Positions 44,010 to 56,100 are shown, numbered from the stretch's first letter. The stretch is 64,000 nucleotides of DNA from Sternotherus odoratus (GCA_032164245.1 JAVMKO010000003.1:96216054-96280053); one strand, 5' to 3'. Notes: generated by a model not told the origin, from the letters alone. A program made the numbers and translations.

Positions 44010-46170
44010 AATTACAGCTTCCCTTGGGCAGATTTGCTTTAAACACCAGTTGGTTTTTCAGCTGAGATAACAGTGGCATTGCCGATAGTAGCTGAAGAAC
44101 GGTGTTTAAAATCCTGTTGAAACACAGTCCAAACACGTTTGTAGCAAAACTGATTTGGTAACACAGGTGAGTAAACAGGGACGGGGAGGGTTAACTGTGT
44201 TTTTAAAAGTGTGCAAAGATTTTTTTAAATGTGTTTAAAACAGTTTGTTAAAAGGAGCCAAAGAAAGCTCACTCTCACATATCCATGTGTGTGACACACA
44301 CACTTCTGTAAAATTGCTCACCTGTGTTCTCTCAGCCTAAGATAGCCTTAGATGTAGCTGGCACACAGAGAGGCAGCCACATAGCTGGTGATGCTCTCTG
44401 CAAGGGTGCTAGTAAATGATGGTGATAAGATGGTTGGGTGGGGGTAACTGCCAGGGGAAGGAGGAATGATGGAGAACCACACGAAGCGGTTGAGGAAGAG
44501 CCAACATGAGTGGACTGAGAAGGAAGAAGGGGAGCTATTGATAAGGTAAGGTTGAAGAAAAGAAGTCCACCAGGAATGGAAGATGAACTGAGGGGAATGA
44601 GGCATTGAGGAGCAGGGATGGTGTGTCATGGATGAGAATGGACACTTTGGGATGAGGGAAAAGGGAGCATTTCTAAAATGGGGAACATTTCCCTTGAATA
44701 CAAGACCAAGTCACGTACGACAACACCCATATACAAACCGAGCGGCCAAAGACCGCTGGTATCAGAATGTCAATTAGAAGGCAAACTTCATACCATTGTT
44801 TTCATTTACATTACCTGAAAAAATTGATTTACATGCAGTGCTTAAGACAAGGTTTGTGTTATTCAGATATTCTGATTTTGTATCCTATAAAATAAAAAAA
44901 AATGAAAACCTTTGCAAATGGTTCCAATATACATTTTAACAAACTGTCCAGCTTTCTTCAACACTTTCTCTGGTAAGCAGCTTATGCCAGATGCTCGCTT
45001 AGCAATGTAAGTTTCCGCTGTAGTTGCTTTTGAACACAGTCTATTTGATGGACATATTACTTTTCCAATTACCAAAAACCTGTCATCCCACCCACGATCA
45101 AAGTATATATCAAGTGAGAGAATGTGTTAATGGAGAACTGCTCAGAAGGTGAGCTCCCTCATGCCATTCCAAAACATGAATAAGACTCCCATAAAAAGTG
45201 ATTTATAGACCATGCTCAACTGCATTGCTAAAATGTTTTCAATACTGCACCTTCATCTGCCTCTGTTTTTATATTTTGTTCTCTGAACTGGATTTGTTGT
45301 GCTTAAAAGAAAGTGTGTTGTTAACACAGCCTAGGCAAGTATTTTCTTTACCAATTCATACATTGAGCTCTCTACTAATAATCCTGACCGGTGTGTTCAT
45401 GTCACTAATGTTTTCTACTGCAAATTACAAGTACAAACGAATTACAAGCACAGATACTATTGAATTGCTGACATGTCATTGTCCTCCAAGTGACAGTACA
45501 CTCCTAATGATGTAAGGAAAGTGTTTTTCCATGAGAACAGGATGCTCTAGAAATCATACCTTGAAGGCAACAGACACATTTATACAGAAGTGAATGAGAC
45601 AGCATCAGATTTACAAAAGAGAATGTTACATATAAATCAACCTTCCCTCATCATCTAGGATATTGAATGTATTAGGCGACTCTGATCCCACATGTGAGAC
45701 TGCTGCCACTTTATCATAACTAGGTCCTCTTCCTCTAGGGGAATAAGGTCATGGGGACAGATGACAAAGATGAAAATAGATTCTTTGCCTGCCTGTCTCC
45801 CTACAAAAAAACCCACACATGGTAAGAGAAATGTCCCTGTTCTGTTTAGGATGTGAAATGTTCATAATATTCAGTGTGTTTCTTACATCCAGTGAAAACA
45901 AACTTTGAGCTGCACTCATGTATCCTCTCATCCTGGTCACTGACCTACTCAAATTAAATGCTTTGGGGGGATGACTTCCTCTAGATTAACTCTCACTCAT
46001 TCACCTAATCCTACAATATGTCCCAAGAATTCTATTCCAGACACAATGCCAAATTTAACACTGAAACCTACTGTTCCCACCAGACCCCATTACCATTTTC
46101 TTTGTTGAAGAGACCCCATAAACTTTTTTTTTTTAAATCACACGTCTTTTTTTTTTTTTAAACTATTGTT
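44010..46170. other. Intergenic DNA, nothing recognised
   Basis: No gene, RNA or clear transposon is seen. Open frames are short and scattered. Confidence 0.5.
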
Positions 46171-46176
46171 ACGAAG

Positions 46177-46509
46177 ATCTGGTCTACACTAAAGACCTAT
46201 ATTGGTATAACTACATCGCTCAAGTTAAACCACGTATACACTAGACACCTTATAGCAGCACAATTGTATCGATGCAGCTGCACCACTGTAAAAGCACTCT
46301 TGTAGCTCTTTTAAGACAATGGGAGAAAGCTCTCCCATTGACATAATAAAAATCACCTTAAGTGGCAGTAGCTATGTCTGCAGGAGAAGCTCTCCTGCCA
46401 ACATGGTGCTGTGCACACTACCACTTATGCCGGTGAAATTTATGCTTTTTTCACACCCCTGAGCAACATACGTTTTACAGATAAAAATGGTAGCATAGAC
46501 ATAGCCTTA
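46177..46509. mobile_element. hAT-like MITE
   Basis: Left end GATCTGGTCTACACTA and right end TAGCATAGACATAGCCTTA. The interior includes GGGAGAAAGCTCTCCC and CAGGAGAAGCTCTCCTG palindromes. Related to 58291-58523 and the fragment at 56795-56906. Confidence 0.65.
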
Positions 46510-46782
46510 GAGTTCTATAGCAGATTTCTGTTTTTGAAGTTTGTTTGCTTTGAAGCCCAGGAGACTGTTTACACTATGTGTCCATACAGGGGCTAGCACA
46601 ATGGAGTTTTGACTAATGCCCCCAGGCATTAATAAAATGCAAATAATACACAGCATGTTGTGTTTCATTGTTTCCCTGAATACTTAAGTAGGGTTCATCC
46701 ACACTACAACTACAGCCACAATTGTTTTGTAACTGGTTAGAAGCAGAGTCACCTTAACTGAGGTTAAGTAATAGTTCTCTTT

Positions 46783-46896
46783 CAAGAATAGCAGCCGTGT
46801 TAGTCTGTATCCGTAAAGAAAGCGAGGAATACTTGTAGAACCTTAGAGACTAATTAGTTTATTTCAGCATAAGCTTTCGTGGGCTATAGCTCCCTA
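46783..46896. repeat. PLE terminal-repeat fragment
   Basis: GCAGCCGTGTTAGTCTGTAT, ACCTTAGAGACTAAT, GCATAAGCTTTCGTGGGCTA: the outer end and hammerhead-like part of the repeat at 51936. It is cut off inside stem II, and HHR sense would be the minus strand. Confidence 0.75.
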
Positions 46897-47717
46897 GCAA
46901 GCAGTGCTTGTTTGCATATTTGCATATCCACCCACACCTGCCTTGCTATCTGTTTGTATTATTGCATTCTGGGAAAATCTGACAGCTCTCTCAATGACTC
47001 AGCAAGGAAATATAGGAGGAACACTGCACTACTAGAAAGAGAAGGAGGTTCCTGGATAAAGCTGGGTGAATAATGTTTTTTTTCCCCCCGTAAATTGGCA
47101 ATTTTAAAACATTTTTTTAAAAGTCATTTTGAATCAATCAAAATTTTGGGGAAAACTCAAAACTAGATTTCAAACATTTTTAAAAACTTAATACAAAAGG
47201 AACTTTTGAAACAAAAAGTTGTTTTCACATTTAAAAAAAATCATGATTTTTTTTTAGTTTGTTTTCTAAATGAACAAATTTACAAAAATCAACAAATTTG
47301 CAAAACAGTTAATTATCACTGAATCCGCATTTTTTTCCAAAAAACTTTCATCTGAATTTTTTTTAAACCACTATTCCTGGACATTGTTCGAAGAAACAAG
47401 AGAATTATTCATTATAAACATACATGTTTATACCATCTTTCAGCCCAAAGCGTTTTACGAACTAGGGGTTAGATCTGACATTCACTCCCTATTACTCAGT
47501 GGAATTCTTTGCACACTCAAAGTTTCCACTATCTACTTACATAAATATAAGTCACCTTACCACTGAACTGCAGTCATCTCTGGAGAAGGATGGTATAACC
47601 ATTTAGAAGAAGAAGCAGAGGCATCAACTCCATGGGTGCTCCAGGGCCCTCACCTCCACCCCTGAGTACGCCATGTGCCCACTTTTCCCCCCTAGCTCCC
47701 AGTGCTTGCCCCACAGA

Positions 47718-47836
47718 CAGGGCCGGCGACAGGGGGGGACAAGGGGGACAACTGTACCAGGCCCTGGACTTAAGGGGGGCCCCCTTAAGTCCAGGGCCCG
47801 GTACAACCCATAGTCGTCCCCCCTTGTCGCGGGGCC
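47718..47836. repeat. 119-bp near-palindrome
   Basis: CAGGGCCGGCGACAGGGGGG is mirrored by CCCCCCTTGTCGCGGGGCCTG. The centre TTAAGGGGGGCCCCCTTAA continues on both sides as CCAGGCCCTGGACTTAA and its complement. It is the left terminus of the GC-rich element or a self-contained MITE. Confidence 0.8.
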
Positions 47837-48524
47837 TGAATGACGCCCAGGCGGCAACTTCCCCGCGCTGTCCCGAGCTGCACCCTACCCCGGCGGCTAA
47901 GGGAAAAGGGGCCCGCGGGACGTTACTTAGCAGCAAAGTGCCAGGGCGGTGCGAGCCAAGCCCGTGGAGGAAATGCGATTTCCAATGCGAGAGGCGGCAG
48001 CGGCTGCTCCCCTTTCCCACCCCCGCCACTCCAGGCCTTTGCGGAGGGAAGAGGCGCGCCCTGCCTGCCGCCACCTCCTCCTCCCCGTGGAGTGCCCCGG
48101 GCTGGAACAGCCACGAGCCCCCCGCTGGCAGAGCTCGCCCGCCCCTTGGGGCTCGCTGCGGCGCAGCGCCAGACAATAGGCACCTCAAGGGGGGGAAAGG
48201 TGAGGCCGGGCGCAGGACACGCTCCCCGCCGGGGAGTTGTGCGGGGTGGAGGCGGAAAGGCCTGGCGTGGCGGGGGTGGGAACAGGGCCTGCGACAGGGG
48301 GGTACTACAGGTACAGCTGTACCGGGCCCCGCACTTTAGGGGGGCCCTGGTACAGCTCTACCCATAGTCATCCCGCGCGGCTCTCCTCCGGACGAGCGCG
48401 CCTGTCCCCGGCCGGAGCAGTGAGCCCGGCCAGCGGCAGCGGCGCAGTCCGGGGGAGAAGGGGGGGAGCAGCAAGGGCGGCTCACGCCGCTCCCGGGCTC
48501 TCACTCCCGCTGCGGCCAGCTGTC

Positions 48525-48760
48525 AGCTGGGGGGGGGAGCGCTGGCTGGGCGGGGGGGGGGGCCGGCCGGGCTGGGGGGGCCCCCAGCCGCTGTCGGCCA
48601 GGCGGGGGGGGCCCGGCCGGGCTGGGGGGGGCCCCCAGCTGCTGTCGGCCGGGCTGCGGGGGGGGCCCCGGCCGGGCTGGGGGGGGCCCCCAGCCGCTGT
48701 CGGCCGGGCTGCGGGGGGGGGGGCCCGGCCGGGCTGGGGGGGGCCCCCAAACTATCAGAG
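48525..48760. repeat. GC minisatellite, about 65-bp unit
   Basis: About four units of CGGCCGGGCTGGGGGGG + CCCCCAGCCGCTGTCGGCC with poly-G runs up to 13. Strong G-quadruplex and hairpin potential. It lies about 0.6 kb upstream of the SYNJ2 CpG island. Confidence 0.85.
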
Positions 48761-48967
48761 TAGGGGGGGCCCAAATTTCTGTCGCCGTCCCTGCAGGGAG
48801 CGGTTGGAGTTGGGGCACGGACTTTGGGTAAGGGGTTGGAATGGGGGTGGGGAAGGGGTGGCATTGGGCGGGGGAAGCATGAGCACACACCAGTGCGGGG
48901 GAAGTTGGTGCCTATGATAGGAAGTGAGAAGCAATACAACAAAACTGCATGGGGAAATTTAGGATTG

Positions 48968-49080
48968 TTGTTTGCAGCACAGTAGCGGTGTTGATCCCAG
49001 GATATTAGAAAGACAAGATTTTATTGGACCAACTAAAATTAAAAATATTTTCCCTCACCCACCCTGTCTTGTGAGACAGT
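48968..49080. repeat. Fragment of a second PLE-like terminal repeat
   Basis: GTAGCGGTGTTGATCCCAGG, ATATTAGAAAGACAAG and TTTTATTGGACCAACTAA, then an inverted CCCTCACCCACCCTGTCTT. This is a common sauropsid repeat that resembles the 51936 family in layout. It is truncated before any hammerhead core. Confidence 0.5.
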
Positions 49081-49364
49081 TAGGCAGCTGTGAGCTTCCC
49101 TTCCACCAGTCCAGATAGGACTATCCCAGGTTCTCAATGGTAAAGGTGAGTTTAATGTATACAAGGTTGGCTAGGAGAGATGTTCTGTCTGTACCAATAT
49201 GAAAAGATCCCAATTGGATGGATTGGCATTTGACATATTTTCACGGGATAGGTTGTTTTAATCACTACCTAGCTTACCTCGTAAGTTACTTTGTGTCCTC
49301 TCGTTATTCGTTCCTGTCTATACACCACTTTGAGCGCCTCATTTGAAAGACACTAGAGAGGAGC

Positions 49365-50073
49365 GCGGTCTTAGTTGCCGTCCTCCAGCGATGCAGCGAG
49401 CGGTGCAACGTGGTGAGAGGTTTTGCTTGTTGGGATCCAGATCGGATCTGTGTCAAAGCTGAGGAGTGTCCGGATCTTTTGCCTGTCTCGTGAGCTCCCC
49501 AAGGAGGAGCCTGGAACCGCCACTTCACTTCCCCTCCAAGTCAGGCGGGCGCTGGCCCTGGGGCGGCTCTCCTCGCCCTGCCGCGCTTCCAGCCCCGCCC
49601 TTGCCGCGGGGGAGGGGACAGACGGACAATGGTTTTTACCTGTCCCGGAGCGGGAGGAGGAGCCGCCCCCGGAGGAGGGAGGAACAAACTCAACCCTTAG
49701 TTCACACGGGACCGGCGCCGCGGGCAGCGCGAGGAGCCGAGGCGCCGCGGGGATCCAGCCTGGTCCTCCCTTGCCCGGGGGAGGCGGCGCGGAGCCGGGG
49801 CGGCCCGAGCTCTCTTCCCGGGGGCGGCGCTGCCTTGGCGGGGAGGGGAGAAGGAAACCGCGGCACTTTCTGTTTCCCCGCCGAGTGGCCGGAGACGTTT
49901 TTCTGGGCTGGAAGCTCCCGGCTCCCCTGGGTGCGGGGGCGGCTCTGAGCCCGGGGAGACGCGGCGCTGTCTCTGCTGCCCGCTCCCCCTTGCCGGTGCC
50001 TGGGATTTTGGCGGGGAGCGGGCGCGTTCCCCCGGCACCTCCCGCGCCGTCCTCCCTATGGCCAGGCGCCCCC
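49365..50073 (+). promoter_or_regulatory. SYNJ2: SYNJ2 CpG-island promoter and 5' UTR
   Basis: An abrupt rise in GC and CpG density starts near 49365 and continues past exon 1 to about 50300. CCCCGCCC at 49593-49600 and GGGGCGG near 49560 are Sp1-type GC boxes, and ETS-like CACTTCC motifs lie near 49520. No TATA box was seen, as usual for a CpG-island gene. The transcription start cannot be fixed from sequence. Open reading frames here on both strands reflect the lack of AT-rich stop codons, although one is in frame with SYNJ2 (see findings). Confidence 0.8.
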
Positions 50074-50194
50074 ATGGCGCTGAGCAAAGGGCTGCGGCTG
50101 CTCTGGAAGCAGGAGCCGGCTCCGAGCGCCCTGCTGGAGGCGCGCGGCCGCCACGACTGTCTGCTGCTGGAGGCCGGCACCGTGGCCACCCTCA
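50074..50194 (+). CDS. SYNJ2: SYNJ2 exon 1 (coding part)
   Basis: The ATG at 50074 is chosen because [10 protein letters not shown] is the family N-terminus. The context is CCCCC-ATG-G, with a good +4 G but no purine at -3. 40 codons plus one base end at a strong CA|GTAAGT donor. Residues 13-18 (QEPAPS) differ from human. An out-of-frame ATG lies 16 bases upstream at 50058. Confidence 0.93.
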
Positions 50195-53100
50195 GTAAGT
50201 GCCTGGGGCGGGCCGGGCGTGGCCGCGCTGAGCGCGCACCTGGGCGGGGGGAGCGGGTTGGGGGGGGGGGTGTTCACATGGGCACAGACCCGTATCTGAG
50301 GCCGAAGCGTCCAGAGCTCAGATCGGTACCAAAATAAGAGCTGAGTTTCCAAAGTTGCTCAGGGTGTCCCGTGCTGGATCTGCCCTGGGCTGTTCTCAGG
50401 ATCCCCGACGCCCGGGGACGTTTGGGCTGCTGTTGCGGAAGGGGAAGCTTGCAGTTGGGAAGGTTTAGATTGGATATTAGGAAAAACTTTTTCACTAGGA
50501 GGGTGGTGAAGCACTGAAATGGGTTACCTAGGGAAGTGGTGGAATCTCCTTCCTTAGAGGTTTTTAAGGTCAGGTTTGAGAAAGCCCTGGCTGCGATGAT
50601 TTAGTTGGGGACTGGGCCTGCTTTGAGCAGGGGGTTGGACTAGATCAGTGGTCGCCAACCTTTTGGTCCTCACGGACCACTAAAGTGGCGTGGCGCGGCC
50701 CCCCCCCCACTCGACCGGCACGGCTCGCCCCCCCCCCCCCCCCCGGCTCCAGCGGTGCGGCGCAAGACGGGAGGCAGGAGCGAGCCAGCGTTTGCTGGCC
50801 GCCGAGGACGGGGCGGGACAGGCGCCCGCAGCCTCTTGCCTGCCCGGAGGGGCGGCCATGAGGGAGCCCGGCGCCGCAGACCACCAAAATTTTCCCGCGG
50901 ACCACCAGTGGTCCGCAGACCACCGGTTGGCGACCGCTGGACTAGATGACCTCTACAGGTCCCTGCCAACCCTGATATTCTATGATTCTAAGGCTCGAAC
51001 AATTACACCTGGCAGGGGGCTGGCAGCCTCCTCAGCAAGGCCAGGGGGACACCAGACTTTCCCCCCTACTCTAGTTACTGTTGGCCCAGCCTCATCAGCA
51101 GTGGGGGGTACTAGTGAAGAGGAGGTCCCAGAGCCTTAAAGCTACATAGGCATTACTCAGAGATCAGCACTGTCTTGCCACCTGGAAGTGACAAAGAGTC
51201 TCATAGCACCCTAAAGACTAACAAAAGTATTGAAGTGTATGCTTTCTTGGGCTAATACCCACTTCGTTGGCATGAATCTGATGAAGTGGGTACTAGCCCA
51301 CGAAAGCTTATGCTTCAATACTTTAGTTAGTCTTTAAGGTGCCACAAGAGTCTTTGTTACTTGATTACAAAATCAGACATAAAAATACAAGTCTCACAGC
51401 ACACCATTACTGAAAAATTGCATGCTTTCTCATTTTTACCATATGATTATAAAATAAATAAATTGTAATATAAATTTTGTATGTGCATTTCAGTGTATAG
51501 TTTATAAAGCAGTATAAACAAGTAATTGTATGAAACTAGTTTGTACTGACTTGCTAGTACATTTGACGTAGTCTGTTGTAAGACTAGGCAGATAGCTAGA
51601 TGAGTTGATGTATTCCCCCCCCCCCCCATGCAAGTACACTAGGTTGAGAACCACTGCCCCATACAGTGCCTGGAGAGAGGGAGGTGCTCCGAGAAGGGAC
51701 TTTCAGAAGCCAGCCACTTACTGAGTTCTGGGAGCACCTGAAGCTACCAGGAGTTAAATTCAGAGGAAAGGGGAGGAAGAGCTTAGGTACCTGAGTGGCT
51801 GACATGGTTCACCTGGCTAACAGGCCAGAGACAGGCACCTTCTACCACTTGGGCTCCTTAGCCACCACCCCTTCCTGAAGTTAGGTACAGAAACCAGGTC
51901 TATTGTTTAAGTAGTCTATGTCCTAGCAGCCAAAACCGTCTGTAAAGAAAATGAGGAATACTTGTGACACCTTAGAGACTAAACAATTTATTTCAGCATA
52001 AGCTTTCGTGGGCTATAGCCCACTTCATTGGATGCATAGAATGGAACACATAGAAGTAAGATGCATTTATATACTCAGAAAGCATAAAAAGTTGGACATT
52101 ACCATACCAATTCTAAGAGGCTGTTTAATTTGGATGAGCTATTATCAGCATGAGAAAAAAAACTTTTGTAGTGATAATCAAGTAGATCTATGTCAGACAG
52201 TTGACAAGAAGGTGTGAAGGGAACTTAACTTGGGGAAATAGATTCAATTAGTGTAATGACTAATCCATTCACAGTCCTTGTTTAACCTTTGGTTCATAGT
52301 GTCCAATTTGTAAATTAATTCCTGTTCGGCAGCTTCTCATTGCAGTCTATTTTGGAAGTTTTTCAGTTTTAAAATTGACACCTGCAAGTCTGTAATAGAA
52401 TGGACAGGGAGATTGAAGTGTTTTACTAATGGTTTTTGAATGTTATGATTCCTGATGTCAGATTTGTGTCCATTTATTCTTTTGTGTAGAGTCTGTCAGG
52501 TTTGTCCAATGTACATAACAGAGGGGCATTGCTGGCACGTGATGGCATATATCACATTGGTCGATGTGCAGGTGAATGAGCCTCTGATGGCATGGGTGAT
52601 GTGATTAGGTCCTATGATGGTGTCAGTTGAATGGATGTGGGCAGAGTTGGCATTGGGCTTTGTTGCAAGGATAGGTTCCTGGGTTAGTGTTATGTTGTGT
52701 GTGGTTGCTGGTGAGTGTTTGTTTCAGGTTGGGGGGCTGTCTGTAAGTGAGGACTGGTCTGTCTCCCAAGTTCTGTGAGAGTCAGGGATCATCTTTCAGG
52801 ATAGGTTGTAAGTCTTTGATGATGCGTTGGAGAGGGGCTGAAGGTGACGGCTAATGGTGTTCTGTTATTTTCTTTGTTGGGCCTGTCCTGTAGTAGGTGA
52901 CTTCTGGGTACTCTTCTGGCTCTGTCAATCTGGGTTTTTTTCCATTTCCCCAGGTGGGTATTGTAGTTTTAAGAATACTTGATAGAGATCTTGTAGGTGT
53001 TTGTCTAAGGGACTGGAGCAAATGCGGTTGTATCTTAGAGCTTGGCTGTAGACAGTGGATCGAGAGGTGTCTCCTGGATGGAAGCTGGAGGCATGTAGGT

Positions 53101-56100
53101 AAGTATAGTGGTCAGTAGGTTTCCGGTATAGGAGGTCACATACACACCACCCTCTTAGAACTGGTATGGTAATTTCCAACTTTTTATGCTTTCTGTGTAT
53201 ATAAATGCATCTTACTTCTGTGTGTTCCATTCTCTGATTCCGATGAAGTGGGCTATAGCCCACGAAAGCTTATGCTGAAATAAATTGGTTAGTCTGTAAG
53301 GTGCCACAAGTACTCCTCGTTTTCTTTACAGATACAAACTAACACGGCTGCTAATCTTAAAACCATCTGTGTGTCTCTGTCTCCTGCTCAGGAATGACAC
53401 CTTTCTCACACTCACCCTACGTTTCCTTGTGCCCCAGCTGGCTTTTTTACAGATCTAGTGTTATCCCTCCACTTTTCAGTAATCTGTCTCTAGCTCTCCT
53501 GCAGCAGGTTCTGATGGGCATCTGGTGGTAGATAGGGCCCAGCTCAGAGTACACCTACATGATCAGGCCTCACTGACAAGATAAGCATTCCCCTGCCTAG
53601 TTTGAGACTGGGACTCTGGGGCTTCGGCTTGAGCTAGGGTTCTGAGCAGTTTGTTAGCTGTGGGGCAGCTCAACATTTAGGGGACAGAGCAAATGCTGAC
53701 TTTTGGAAACTTAAGCACCTAGGGCACTTCAGCCCCTATAGGGTAAGGTCAGTACTTAATTTGTACCAGGGCTGAGCCCCGGCACCTCTAGGCTTGGCAG
53801 TTCATAGCCCCAGCATCTCTGGTCTTGCTGTGTCATTTATGAATGTAAAAAACATTGCTTGAGCCCTAGCACCTCTTTCATTACAAATTAAGCACTGGGT
53901 AGAGTGAATGAGAGCTTTTGGAACATCGTAAGCACCTAAGTAGAGAATGTAGGTGTCTAAAGAGATAGGGAGTTTCCTACGGGTCTGGGCCCAAGTTGCC
54001 AGTGGCTACCTGCATATTAACCATTGTGCCTTCTAGACAATGCATTGTTAAAATGTGGATAGCCTGTATGCCCCAATGCTCTCATTGTTGTTACTAGGAA
54101 TGGAGTTGCACTGCCACTAATGGGAAATACAGCCTGTGTAGGTTAACTGTCAAAATCTATTTTAATGCAACATTAAGATTGCAAACTGGTCACAACAAGG
54201 CCAGGCAACTGAGAGGTCAAAATTCAATAGCAATGTTAACTTTGACCGTGTTGCACATGTATAGTATTTTTTGGTTATTAGATGTTAAGTCTATAACAGT
54301 TAGGTCCTGTTCCTGAAGTTGGATCTGTGTGAAAAGAGGGATAGCCACGTTAATCTGTATCCACAAAAACAATGGGAGTCTGGTGGCACCTTAAGGACTT
54401 AACAGATTTATATAGGTATAAGCTTTCGTGGGTAAAAAAAAAAACCCCACTTCATATGCATGGAGTGAAAATTACAGATACAGGCAAAAATATATTGGCA
54501 CATGTAAGGTAACTGCCTTCTCTTCAAGTGGAGAACCAGTGTTGACAAGTCCAGTTCTGTTAGGGTGGATGTGGTTCACTCCCAATAATTGAGGAGGAGG
54601 TGTCAATACCAAGAGAGGGAAAATTGCTTCATAGAATTCACAGTAGAAGAACATTAAGCATTAGCCTCTGCTGAAGAAGCAACTTTCACTTACGAAGAAT
54701 AATGGTGAAAATTATTATTATTAAAAATAAGTCTTGAAGATTGCAGGTTGGAGAACATAGAGGTAGACACTGTCCCTGCCTTGAGGACTATACCATCTAT
54801 GAAAATGAGCAACATACTAATTCCCCAGAGCTGCAAACATATAGGCATGTGCTTAACTTTATTACTATGAATGAATCCAGTGAAATGATGTCAACAGGAC
54901 TACCTGTGGTAGGAAAGTGAAGCAAATGCATAAGTATTTGCAGGATTGGAGCCAAAGGGTGTGAGACCAGGATAAAATTCAGTTTGTAAACTCTTTGGGG
55001 CAGAGACTGCCATTTATTATATATTTGTAAGGTGCCTAGCACAATGGGGCCCACCTGGTTGTGGTCTTTAGATGCTACTGCAATACAAATGCCTAATAAT
55101 CATAATAATTACACATCTGCTATTTTAAAATTAATTTTAGCTTTGTAATTACACATACATCTAGACCTTTCCCTACCTGCTCCTTAGCATATTCTTTCAG
55201 CTGATCTTGGTAGTCAAACACGAATAATGCACAAACTATTTGACAGCTGTGCATTAACATGCAATTGAAACATGTTTATATTTACTAAAATACAGAAAAG
55301 AACCCATAGTGTGATCCATTTTTCTCTCATGCTGAGATAATTATATGGCAAAGTTCAAAACTGTATTTGCATTCTTAAAACTTTGTTTGTGTTCTTAAAT
55401 GTCAAATCATCCATTTATTTTTGGACTCTTTTGTAGTCTGAAACATGTTCTATATAAGCACTGATGCATTACATTGTGTGGGCAAATTGTTGAATACATG
55501 TTTTGTGCACTTGAGGCTGAACCTTATTAGTGATGAATGTAGTCTATAGGATTCATATCTGTTCTATGTTAATTTTGCATAAATTGTTCCTGATGGGCTA
55601 GGTCTACATGTCACAGATAATAATAGCAAATTAGATATTGCCATGTTAAGATAACTAAGCCGCTACAGTCACAGGTGTTTTATGACTTGTATGTTACACA
55701 ATAGTTGGCCTTAAGTTCATCAGAGGAGTTTCCGAGTGGATTTTTGCGGTGTATGCTGCCATGTTTACCGATAGACCAACTCATTCTATACTTTACACAA
55801 TGTGCTTTTCATTATTCTATTACCAAACTTTTGTTGGGATGTTAAGTTAAAAAGTATATATATAATATAGAGTGAGTGTGTGTGTGTGTGTGTAAATCAG
55901 CTTGCTAGAATGTGAATATTTTCAGTCTAATACCAAAGCCCTAGGAACTAACTTCTCTTCATTTTGGAGTGATAATGTTTAGTTTATAGAACATCGCTAA
56001 ATCATCTGATTTTTGTTAATTTAACATCCTAATGCATTGACAGTAATCCTGGCCCAAAACCTCATTTTGTAAAGTGATATCATCTTTCTTGACCTACATG

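Larger units (their letters stand above)
47718..48793. mobile_element. GC-rich DNA transposon or pair of related elements
   Basis: The terminus CAGGGCCGGCGACAG (47718) matches the complement of CTGTCGCCGTCCCTG (48779-48793) at 14 of 15 positions. A second left-type end, CAGGGCCTGCGACAGGGGGG, starts at about 48286, so the tract may be two elements. No clean target duplication was found. Open frames of up to 235 codons are GC artefacts. Confidence 0.6.
51936..53360 (-). mobile_element. Penelope-like retroelement remnant with inverted terminal repeats
   Basis: The flanking repeats of about 170 bp (51936-52110 and about 53160-53360) are inverted copies. Between them, the minus strand holds RT-end/linker and GIY-YIG coding relics. 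Sense is minus, and the 5' part of the RT is missing. Confidence 0.85.

Noticed and set aside
47632..48339. 235-codon open frame on + strand, and overlapping frames on both strands
   Set aside because: They lie in a GC-rich, palindromic transposon tract where stop codons are rare; no domain, no splice logic, and frames are open on several strands at once.
49371..50189. 272-codon minus-strand open frame opposite the SYNJ2 promoter
   Set aside because: Low-complexity Pro/Arg/Gly/Ala translation of a CpG island with no recognisable domain; best explained by base composition.
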